Under the pieces are notes generated by a model. The model made no database searches, was not told where the DNA came from, and was given only the letters and a program-made list of their open reading frames with translations. Of a DNA stretch of 64,000 nt, positions 46,231-54,200 are shown one piece after another (position 1 is the first letter of the stretch; every line of letters starts with the position of its first letter). The translations under genes were made by a program, and so were the position numbers. Source of the stretch: JAPLKX01 sp035530195. GTDB lineage: Bacteria; Hydrogenedentota; Hydrogenedentia; Hydrogenedentales; SLHB01. Where the stretch lies: assembly GCA_035530195.1 (NCBI GenBank), contig DATKVG010000043.1:1-64000 (forward strand), read 5' to 3'.

Positions 46231-48978
46231 ATGGCTCCTGACGCACACTTGTTGGAACGGTGGGTACACGACCGGGACGCGGACGCGTTCGCGGAACTGG
46301 TTGCCCGCTACTCGGGCCTCGTATACGGCACGTGCCGGCGCATCCTCGGCGATCCAACCGAGGCCGAGGACGTGGCGCAGGAAGCTTTTATCGAACTGGC
46401 GACGCGCGGCCGCGCCATTACCACCTCCATCAGTTCCTGGTTGCACACCGTCGCCACCCACCGCGCATTGAACCGCATTCGTAGCAACAAACGGCGCACG
46501 TTGCGTGAGCGACAATATCAACTCGAACAAGAATCTACCGGTGAGGCCGGTTGGGAAGAGATCTGGCGGTACGTCGACCAAGCCATCGCCGCACTGCCGG
46601 AGAAATATCGCGAGCCGATCGTCCTGCGATTCATTGACGGCCGGACGCAGGAATTCATCGCCCGCGAACTCGACATGCCGCCCGCCACGGTCCGATTCCG
46701 CCTGGCGCGCGGCGTGGACGAGATTCGCAACACGCTGAGAAGCAAAGGGGTCAGCGTGTCGGTGGTTGTGTTGGGTGCCGCGCTCGCTGGAATGGAATCG
46801 GGCGCGGCGCCCGCCACATTGACCGCCGCCCTGGGCCGGCTCGCCCTGTCCGGCCTGACGACACAACCGGCCGCGCTTGGGGCCGGAAAACTCGCCCTGA
46901 TAGGAGGGGTTGCCATGACAACAAAAAAGGCCGTTGTGGTCGCTTGTGCAGTGCTCGTGATTCTCGGGTTGGGCGGCATTATGTTGTACAGAACGCAAAA
47001 ACCGCCACAATCCCCTCGAGTGCAACCCGTCGCAGCCGCGCCAATCGACAAAAACCAGCCGGCTGGCGCCGCGGCTGCCCCTGAATCCGCCGTGCCCGAC
47101 GCTGTAACGCCGCCCCCGCCTGAAACCGCTCCAAAAGAAGAGCCGCCCAAGCCCGTTATACTCCCGGCTGCCGTAGCGGGGCTGGTGTCCACGATGGCTG
47201 ACGAACCCATGGCGGGCGCGTCAGTCTATTTGGAGGTGCTGGAAGGCGGGGAGGACCTGAATGTCGCAAAAACTTACTCGACAACGACCGGCGCGGACGG
47301 CCGATACCGTATCGACGGCATCGACACGCTTGGCACGGGCCGCGCCGAGGCGTCGGTTTACGCCAGCGCGCCGGGATTCCTCATGGCGAAACTGCGCGGG
47401 CTCAAGGTCAAGAGCGGCGACGTTGCCGAAGCTGATCTGCGCCTGAAAGAAGCCCAGTACGTCGTGGCGGGGATGGTCGTGGCGCAAAACCGCCAGCCAC
47501 TGCCCGACGCCTCGGTGGAGCTGCAGTATTACGGCTACGACGCCGAGGGACTCGAGACAACCGCCGCCTCCGGCATGACCACCGGCAATATTGGCGATCC
47601 CAAGTTCGTGTTCGCGCTTACCGACCCGAACGGCAACTTCGAGATCGCCATTCCGGCTCAAGGTCTCTGCGATTTCACCGTCCGAAAAGACGGGTACGGC
47701 CCAGGATTTTTTCCTCAAATCCCGACCGGCACACGCGACGCCGTGTTCGTGTTGCGCGCGCCCGGCGCCATCGCCGGCCACGTGAAAAACGCCGACGGCA
47801 TGCCCGCCGCAGGCGTCAAGGTCCAAGTCATGGGTGCGGGTTTTCCGGGCGGGCTGGCGCCGTATCCGGTATGGGTGCAGCCGCTGTTGCTGAAAACGGT
47901 TTGGGCACGTTCCGCGGAGGACGGTTCATACCAGGCGGACGGGCTTGGCGAGGAATACTGGTATCGCGTGGCGGTTCCCGTGCCGAGTTTGTTGGAAGAG
48001 GAGAAACTGCTGGCGCAGGTGTTGGGAGTAAATGTGCAGGCCGGCAAAACCACTACCGGCGTCGACCTCGTCCTCCCGCCGGAGGGCAAAGAGACCGCCA
48101 TCTTCGGCACGGTGACCGATATCGCCTCCGGCGACCCGGTTTATCCTATGGCCGTGGACGTCCTGCCGGTCGACCGCAATCCGTTGAGCGGTCTGGCCTC
48201 CCCCGTCTACTCTTCCGTATTTCCAGACGGATCCTTTCGGATTGTTCTCAACATTACGGCCGAATGCGACGTGATCTGCCGCCACCGATACGAAACCGAA
48301 GGCGGCGGTGTCTGGTGGGATCCCGAAGGCCAGACGGTCAGAATAAAACCGTACGAGGAAAAAGAGGTCAACTTCTCCGTCGCCGCCCCGTTCAATGTCG
48401 AGCTCGAGTACGTCGACGAGGCCGGGGCGCCATTGCCGGGCATCATGACGGCCATGCGGCGCGCTGAAGGCCGCGGCGGATGCGGTGGCAGCCTCATCTC
48501 CGACCCCGACGGCCGCGCCACCATGCACGGACTCCCGCCGGGAATCCCGCTGGTTGCAATGGGCTGGCAAGAGGTCGGTGGGAGGAACCTCATTACGATC
48601 GGCTGCAGCGAACCATTCACCGGCAGTGCCGGCCAGACTGTGTCCGGCGTGCGGGTCGTGTGCCGGCCCGTCACAGGCGTGGGCGGTGTCAGCGGGGCCC
48701 TTGCGTGGCCCGACGGCATCCCCGTCGCACAGACGATGGTGTACTGCAGGACGATGTGGGCCGGCTCCCAAATCGAGGAGAGCGTTGCAATCTCCGCCGC
48801 CGATGGATCTTTCACCAGCGGCAGCTTCCTGCCCGAAGGCGTCTACCCCGAGTTGGCCGTCGGCTTTGAGGACGATCAAGGCCGCATCTACGGCGCCATC
48901 GTCAACGACGTCACCATTTCCAACGGCCAAACTACACCCCTTGGCACACTAACCGTGGCACAAGCACCGCCTGAATAA
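46231..48978 (+). CDS. ECF sigma factor fused to membrane-anchored carboxypeptidase-regulatory-like domains
   Basis: 915 residues. Residues about 10-85 are sigma region 2 (CRRILGDPTEAEDVAQEAF, ATHRALNRIRSNKRR). About 110-170 is region 4 (LPEKYREPIVLRFIDGRTQEFIAREL.MPPATV). A single membrane helix is at 234-253. The external part (about 260-915) has repeated carboxypeptidase-regulatory-like (CarboxypepD_reg) blocks: VAGLVSTMADEPMAGASVYLEVL, VVAGMVVAQNRQPLPDASVEL, IAGHVKNADGMPAAGVKVQV. Architecture implies that an extracellular domain is coupled to transcription control. There is no separate anti-sigma factor nearby, so the tail could be the control domain itself (inference). Confidence 0.88.
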   Translation: MAPDAHLLERWVHDRDADAFAELVARYSGLVYGTCRRILGDPTEAEDVAQEAFIELATRGRAITTSISSWLHTVATHRALNRIRSNKRRTLRERQYQLEQESTGEAGWEEIWRYVDQAIAALPEKYREPIVLRFIDGRTQEFIARELDMPPATVRFRLARGVDEIRNTLRSKGVSVSVVVLGAALAGMESGAAPATLTAALGRLALSGLTTQPAALGAGKLALIGGVAMTTKKAVVVACAVLVILGLGGIMLYRTQKPPQSPRVQPVAAAPIDKNQPAGAAAAPESAVPDAVTPPPPETAPKEEPPKPVILPAAVAGLVSTMADEPMAGASVYLEVLEGGEDLNVAKTYSTTTGADGRYRIDGIDTLGTGRAEASVYASAPGFLMAKLRGLKVKSGDVAEADLRLKEAQYVVAGMVVAQNRQPLPDASVELQYYGYDAEGLETTAASGMTTGNIGDPKFVFALTDPNGNFEIAIPAQGLCDFTVRKDGYGPGFFPQIPTGTRDAVFVLRAPGAIAGHVKNADGMPAAGVKVQVMGAGFPGGLAPYPVWVQPLLLKTVWARSAEDGSYQADGLGEEYWYRVAVPVPSLLEEEKLLAQVLGVNVQAGKTTTGVDLVLPPEGKETAIFGTVTDIASGDPVYPMAVDVLPVDRNPLSGLASPVYSSVFPDGSFRIVLNITAECDVICRHRYETEGGGVWWDPEGQTVRIKPYEEKEVNFSVAAPFNVELEYVDEAGAPLPGIMTAMRRAEGRGGCGGSLISDPDGRATMHGLPPGIPLVAMGWQEVGGRNLITIGCSEPFTGSAGQTVSGVRVVCRPVTGVGGVSGALAWPDGIPVAQTMVYCRTMWAGSQIEESVAISAADGSFTSGSFLPEGVYPELAVGFEDDQGRIYGAIVNDVTISNGQTTPLGTLTVAQAPPE

Positions 48979-49029
48979 GACAGCTGCAGACAGTTCGCGC
49001 GCGACTCCTAATCTCGGCGCACACGGTCT

Positions 49030-49083
49030 CTGTCCATGCTGTCCACTGCTGTCCACAATGTCCACCGCGTCCACAACGTCCAT
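49030..49083 (+). repeat. Six-copy 9-bp TGTCCAC-type array before the heparinase-like gene
   Basis: Units CTGTCCATG, CTGTCCACT, GCTGTCCAC, AATGTCCAC, CGCGTCCAC, AACGTCCAT. The array ends 72 bp before the heparinase-like start codon. The symporter array (16954-16998) has the same unit in the same orientation relative to its gene, at 70 bp. Confidence 0.85.
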
Positions 49084-49155
49084 GTCCGTCCCCTGAACTT
49101 CCTATTCGGTTCCAAACCTGCGACAATACCCCAAGCTCAAAAAGGATTTTTCAAA

Positions 49156-51060
49156 ATGCCCTTCAAGCTTTGCTTCCTCAGCGCTCTCCTCTGTGCGAGG
49201 CTCTGCCAGGCCGAAAACATAACTTCCTGGTCCTCGCTGATCGACACCACGCGCGCGCAGCCTTCCCTTACTGCCGCATGCGACGAACTCGTCGCCCAAG
49301 CCCGGAAAGCCGTCGCCGAACCCATCGTGCGCCGTGCCCGTTCGCTGGCCGAGGTCGGCCAGAACCGGACGTGGCTCGATGGCAGGGCCAACGCGCTTGA
49401 AGACGAGATCCGGGAGCAATTCGCGCTGGCAATGTCGGATTTCGGGGCGTGCAGCTTGCTGGCGAAGGAACTGCCGATGCTGGCCGCGGCGTACCGCCTC
49501 ACCGGCGAGAAGCTCTTCAAAGACCACGTGATCGCACAGCTCGACGAGATGGCCTCCTGGTCGCCGCTCCAGCGGCCCGGTTGGACACTCTACGCCCCCG
49601 GCCACCGCCTGCCCCCCGACGGCAAAGACGGCAACTGGCTTGCCACAGGCTGCGGCATCCGCGCGCTCGGCGACACGCTCGAGTTGCTCCCTTCTGACGC
49701 GCTCGACGATCAACTCCGCGCCAGACTGAACACCCTGCTCGAAACCGAGATCGCCGGCGTTGTCGACGACTGGCTGGCCCGCCGGCCATGGTTCGTCCGC
49801 TCGAACAACCCCGTCACCAACCAGTGGGTGCTGCCGACCGAAGGCCTCGTCCGCGCCTGTCTCGTCCTCGGCGTTGATACCCACCGCGACGCCTACGAGC
49901 TCGGCGTGAAAAACCTGTTGGCGGCGCTCGACGCCCACGGGCCGAACGGCGAGTTCGAGGAAGGGTTCGGCTACGCCTCGTTCACCGTTACGTCGCTGCT
50001 GCATGCCGCCCACGCCATGGCCGCTGCGGGCGATCGGCGCGCAATCGACCACCCGTTTCTCCGGCACTTCCCCACGTGGCTGGTGCACCACTTCCAGCCC
50101 GGCAACATGGTGATCAACTGTTTCGACGCGGGCGGCGCGTTCGACGCGGCCAAATCGACCCGGCCGTTGTTGTCGCTGCTGGCCGTCTGCACCAACGATC
50201 CCGTTGCCCGTTGGGCGCTCGCGTTCCAGGCCGGCGGCCCGTCCAACGACCTCGGCGGCCTCGCCGCCCGTGGCCTCGAACCAGTGGGCGCCGATGCCAC
50301 CCCGCCGCTCTTCGCCGCCTACGAACGCGCCGCGCGTGTCAACTGGCGCGACAGTTGGGACGACAACGCCACCGGCGTCTGGGTGCGCGGCGGCCATCCG
50401 CTCGACCAGCACGACCACCAGGACCGCGGCCACGTCAATTTCATCTGGAAAGGCAAACCCATTCTTATCGAGGCCGGCACGCCTTCCTACCACCACCCGC
50501 TGATGATGACGCAATATACGCCCGGTATTGGCCACAACGTCCTCCAACTCGGCGACGCCGCGCCCGCCGATTCTGCCAAAGCCGGCGAGCTCGTGTGGAT
50601 GCCCGGCTGGCAAAAGGCCGGCGGCGTCGCACCCATCAGCATCAACCGGCTCGACGCTTCCGGCGGCGACGTCACCGTCGACGCCACGAAATGCTATGAC
50701 AGGCTACAACTGTGGAAACGGCGTGTGCAGTGGGATGCAAAGCATCTGGCCGTAGTTGATGAGGTCCAACTCGCACCCGATACGGCCGACATTATTATGT
50801 TCCGCTGGCACCTGGGCACAAGTGAAGATGCGATTATCAAGGAAGAAGCGGACTGCTACACGCTGGACTTCAACGGCCTCCGCCTCTCAATTGAACCGTC
50901 CGCGCCCATCGAGGTTTCCCAAATCAAGCTGCCCGACCACACCCTCGAAGGCCATACGGGCGATGAAGACCCCGGCAACGTCCACACCTGCATTGTCGTG
51001 CGGTCGCGCGAAAAGACCCACGCCTTAACGTGCTCTCTACAGGCGGCGCCGGCGGAATAA
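49156..51060 (+). CDS. Exported heparinase II/III-like polysaccharide lyase
   Basis: 634 residues. After a signal peptide (MPFKLCFLSALLCARLCQA) a helical (alpha/alpha) toroid region (about 60-330) has WFVRSNNPVTNQWVLPTEGLVRACLVLG. The C-terminal heparinase II/III beta domain (about 385-600) has HDHQDRGHVNFIWKGKPILIEAGTPSYHH. These lyases cleave uronic-acid-containing chains by elimination. The start is chosen at 49156 because AAAAAGGA precedes it and gives the signal peptide; an upstream extension reads through the 9-bp array. A hairpin at 51060-51082 follows. Confidence 0.85.
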   Translation: MPFKLCFLSALLCARLCQAENITSWSSLIDTTRAQPSLTAACDELVAQARKAVAEPIVRRARSLAEVGQNRTWLDGRANALEDEIREQFALAMSDFGACSLLAKELPMLAAAYRLTGEKLFKDHVIAQLDEMASWSPLQRPGWTLYAPGHRLPPDGKDGNWLATGCGIRALGDTLELLPSDALDDQLRARLNTLLETEIAGVVDDWLARRPWFVRSNNPVTNQWVLPTEGLVRACLVLGVDTHRDAYELGVKNLLAALDAHGPNGEFEEGFGYASFTVTSLLHAAHAMAAAGDRRAIDHPFLRHFPTWLVHHFQPGNMVINCFDAGGAFDAAKSTRPLLSLLAVCTNDPVARWALAFQAGGPSNDLGGLAARGLEPVGADATPPLFAAYERAARVNWRDSWDDNATGVWVRGGHPLDQHDHQDRGHVNFIWKGKPILIEAGTPSYHHPLMMTQYTPGIGHNVLQLGDAAPADSAKAGELVWMPGWQKAGGVAPISINRLDASGGDVTVDATKCYDRLQLWKRRVQWDAKHLAVVDEVQLAPDTADIIMFRWHLGTSEDAIIKEEADCYTLDFNGLRLSIEPSAPIEVSQIKLPDHTLEGHTGDEDPGNVHTCIVVRSREKTHALTCSLQAAPAE

Positions 51061-51082
51061 CTTCGGCCAGTCTTGCCGAAGT
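51060..51082 (+). terminator. Hairpin at the end of the heparinase-like gene
   Basis: ACTTCGGC-7 bases-GCCGAAGT pairs perfectly, starting at the stop codon, but is not followed by a T run, so termination is uncertain. Confidence 0.4.
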
Positions 51083-51141
51083 GCCGCGCCCCCCCTTGCT
51101 CCGCGACCGCGGCCCGCGCACCTGTTTGCTCGATCCTTTCC

Positions 51142-51171
51142 TTGAAATCCCCACCTAAATCTTGGTACAAT
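51142..51171 (+). promoter_or_regulatory. Probable tRNA-Glu promoter
   Basis: TTGAAA (51142-51147), 18-bp spacer, TACAAT (51166-51171), about 60 bp before the tRNA. Confidence 0.6.
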
Positions 51172-51238
51172 TATATTCCCGCTGGGAATGTGCCCAGTGG
51201 GTCTCTTTTGCAGCGCGACACGCAATCGCTTTTTCGGC

Positions 51239-51313
51239 GTCCCTATCGTCTAGCCCGGCCTAGGACACCGCCCTTTCACGGCGGCGACACGAGTTCGAAT
51301 CTCGTTGGGGACG
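51239..51313 (+). tRNA. tRNA-Glu (anticodon TTC)
   Basis: Acceptor stem GTCCCTA pairs with TGGGGAC. The anticodon arm CCGCC-CTTTCAC-GGCGG reads TTC. The T arm has the GTTCGAAT loop, and a CCA is encoded at 51314-51316. It is flanked by glycosidase-type genes. Confidence 0.97.
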
Positions 51314-51316
51314 CCA

Positions 51317-51658
51317 TTTCTTTTTCTTTGCCGAAATAGGTAAAGTGTACCCAGAATTTCCCCCTGCTATGAGGATCTGGACAGCCGCGACTTGAGCGGG
51401 CCGGTGAGCGTCGCTGAGATTCGACTTCACCGGCACAAGTTTCTCGGTGAATGCAACTTCCGCCCATGAATTCCAGTGACTATTTCCTCGTTTCCTCCAA
51501 GACAGAATTATTCCGAATTTGCGTCAGGGTTTGTTTACTTACGGCAAGCGGACAATCTATGAAGTTCTTGACCAGCTTTCGAATCAGGTGATAGGTGAGA
51601 AAAAGTGGCGGATTGCGGGAAAAGCAGCTATCGTGGTCTTTGAAGGGAGACCGTCTTG
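51317..51658. other. Gap between tRNA and glycosidase gene
   Basis: About 342 bp. A T-rich run directly after the tRNA may act in termination. An 8-bp inverted repeat GCCGGTGA/TCACCGGC lies at 51400-51434. No ORF, integrase remnant or attachment repeat was recognised. Confidence 0.5.
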
Positions 51659-54127
51659 ATGCGTTTCGTGAAGTTGTTTTTTGTATGTTTTTTTCTGTTG
51701 GGTGCCGGGGTGCAGGCGGATGGGGCTGAAACATGGCGCATTGTGCTGGGTCAGGAGCACGCGGGCGACGAGGCGATGCGCGTTGTGCTCGAGGATCTGC
51801 GCGATTACGGGGCCACGTTTGGGCTGACGTTCGAGATGGTTTCGGACGCGGCGGCGGGCACGGGCGGTAACGCGATCGTGGCGGGAAATGCCGCGCGCAA
51901 CGCGTGGACGGCGCGCCTTGTGGAATCGGGGCTGATAGGGGCGGGCGGTGTTGCGGATGCGGAAGCCTATGCGATTGCTACTGTGGAGGAGGGTGGCCGC
52001 CGCACGGTGGTTGTCGCGGGAGGCTCGGTGATCGGCGATGTGTACGGGCTGTACTGGATTTGGGATCGGATGCGGGTCGAGGGACGTATTCCCGACATCA
52101 ACACCGTCCGAACGCCGGCAATGAAAATCCGGCTTGGCGCAGCATGGGGCAGGCAGGGGTTCGGGGGCCGGAACGAGAAGCAGATGCAGATTGCGCTGCG
52201 CCACAGTTTCAACTGGGTGTCGGGTCCGGCGATTCTGGACCTGGTGCCTTGGCATAGCGAGCCGGAGGGGGAAACAAACCGGAAGAACCGGGAAGCGGCT
52301 AAGTCGCTGATCGACTACGCGCATTCGCTGCACATGAAATACTTCAGTTTTGCGAACGAGTTCACGTTTCACCCGTCTCTACTCGAGGAAACGGGGGCGA
52401 AGTTGACGCCATGCGACCCGAAGTTCTGGGAGGCGGTACAGCAGAAATTCCGAATGTTGTTCACCGCGCTGCCGGAGCTGGACGGGATCGAGCTGTGTAA
52501 TGACGACCTCTCGGGGTTCTGGGGGCGGTATGTTCCATTCGACGTGACGCGGGACGCCCCGGAATGCGACTGGTCGTACGAAAAACGGTTCCGGACGTTC
52601 GTAAACAAGGTTCACGAGGTGGTGGTTGGGGAGTTCGATAAGACGTACTTCCATTTTACATGGGGGTTGCGCGAGCACGAGGTACACTGCCAGCCTGAGG
52701 TGTTCCGGGCGATATTCCGGGACGTACCCGTGAAGAACCTTTATCTAATGCCGAAAATCACGCGAGGCGACCGCTGGTGGTATCAGCCGTATAACGCGAC
52801 GTTCAACCAGACGCCGCACCCCACGATCGTGCTGTTCGAGACGATGAACTATTACGAGAGCGGTTCCTCACATCTTTTCCCGACATTTTCGGGGCAATAT
52901 TTTCAGCGAGGCCTGCAAACGTTCCTGGCGCCGGTGGAAACCAATGTGCGTGGAGCGGCCGCGCTGGCCGGACTTGATACGGCCGATTGGGGAACGGTGG
53001 GCGCATACAGCTATGTACTGTATCGGTTGATGTGGAACCCGGACGAGCCGGTCGAGCAGATCGCGCGGGATTTCTGTGCGATCCATTTTGGGCGTGACGT
53101 GGCGTCGGAAATGGCCGCCATTTACCTGCAATCGCCCGAGGCTTACCAGTACGGTCTCCACATCGGCCCGATTTCGTACGGCCAGTTTAACTCGTTACTC
53201 CACATGCGGGTGGGCACCTTTCCGGCCGACGGGTATCCCATTGTCGATGGGGGCAGGGAGCACCTGGAATTTCTTCGCAGGATCTACCTGCGTTGCGTGC
53301 CGTGGAGGACGGAAACTCTGCGTGCACTCGAGTACGGGCGCACCGCCGCGGAGCAGATGCTCGCACGGTACGCCGCGATCAAAGGGCGGATGAGAGACGC
53401 GGCGGTAGCCGGGGAGATCGAGAACCGCCTGCAGATGACTCACAACCTTATCCGCACGAACATCGGCTACGTTGAAACCATCTTCGCTTACTTCGATTAC
53501 ATGGAGGCGCCGACGGCCGCGAACCGTGAGGCGCTTGCCGGCGCACATGAAAGGATCAAGGCCGCACTGGCCGATTTCAAGGCCACGCCCCAGTTCAATT
53601 ATGACCTGTTGGGCATTGACGTGTTCATGCAGAACGTCGAGGAAGTGCTCTCCGACCGGGACAAGGCGCTGGAACGGCTGGCGCGGACGCCGGACCGCCG
53701 CCAACTCGAAGCACTCATCGCGGAATTGCAGCAGCGATACCGCGACTTGCTTGAATCACACCGCGGGGAGGCGGTCCTGTTTGGCCGGTTCAAGATCCTC
53801 GTAGACGGCCAGGACATCCTGATTGTCCAGGGTGATGACTACCGCATCAAGAATGTGCGGTGGGACGGGGCGCACGTTGAGGTGGGTGAGATGCCGGCGC
53901 CATTGCCGCGCGAGCCCGTTACGGTTGTACCGCACGACATCGAATCGCGACCCATGCACCCGTTTGTCGTCGAGCAGCCGGCGCCAGAAAACGATTACAC
54001 CGCCAGAATCTATCTGGACGACGCACCCGGCGCCAATGGCTGGATGATTTTCGACCTCTACTATATCCCGCGGCCACCGGAATCGCTCAATCTTGACATG
54101 GCATGGGCGCGCAAGGCGGGAGATTGA
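51659..54127 (+). CDS. Exported alpha-glucuronidase/GH20-like protein
   Basis: 822 residues. Signal peptide (LFFVCFFLLGAGVQADGA, about 23). An N-terminal alpha/beta domain common to GH20/GH67-type enzymes (about 25-145, GDVYGLYWIWDRM) is followed by a TIM-barrel-like core. A candidate acidic strand is IELCNDDLSGFWG near 275-290, and the pattern YSYVLYRLMWNPDEP near 440-465 aligns with the better-conserved motif in the next three genes. A helical region and small C-terminal beta domain follow. ATG 51659 is used, with GGGAGAC upstream. It is the first of four related large exported proteins and the most divergent. Family and substrate remain tentative; a uronic-acid-containing polymer is suggested by the cluster. 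Confidence 0.72.
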   Translation: MRFVKLFFVCFFLLGAGVQADGAETWRIVLGQEHAGDEAMRVVLEDLRDYGATFGLTFEMVSDAAAGTGGNAIVAGNAARNAWTARLVESGLIGAGGVADAEAYAIATVEEGGRRTVVVAGGSVIGDVYGLYWIWDRMRVEGRIPDINTVRTPAMKIRLGAAWGRQGFGGRNEKQMQIALRHSFNWVSGPAILDLVPWHSEPEGETNRKNREAAKSLIDYAHSLHMKYFSFANEFTFHPSLLEETGAKLTPCDPKFWEAVQQKFRMLFTALPELDGIELCNDDLSGFWGRYVPFDVTRDAPECDWSYEKRFRTFVNKVHEVVVGEFDKTYFHFTWGLREHEVHCQPEVFRAIFRDVPVKNLYLMPKITRGDRWWYQPYNATFNQTPHPTIVLFETMNYYESGSSHLFPTFSGQYFQRGLQTFLAPVETNVRGAAALAGLDTADWGTVGAYSYVLYRLMWNPDEPVEQIARDFCAIHFGRDVASEMAAIYLQSPEAYQYGLHIGPISYGQFNSLLHMRVGTFPADGYPIVDGGREHLEFLRRIYLRCVPWRTETLRALEYGRTAAEQMLARYAAIKGRMRDAAVAGEIENRLQMTHNLIRTNIGYVETIFAYFDYMEAPTAANREALAGAHERIKAALADFKATPQFNYDLLGIDVFMQNVEEVLSDRDKALERLARTPDRRQLEALIAELQQRYRDLLESHRGEAVLFGRFKILVDGQDILIVQGDDYRIKNVRWDGAHVEVGEMPAPLPREPVTVVPHDIESRPMHPFVVEQPAPENDYTARIYLDDAPGANGWMIFDLYYIPRPPESLNLDMAWARKAGD

Positions 54128-54200
54128 CGTTGAGTTTGAACTGCGAAGTGCATTACGACCAAATTACTGGCTTGATGGACGATCTGGAAAGGATAGCCTT

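Noticed and set aside
51317..51658. Second tRNA or small RNA after tRNA-Glu
   Set aside because: No cloverleaf could be folded; only a T-rich run and one 8-bp inverted repeat were seen.
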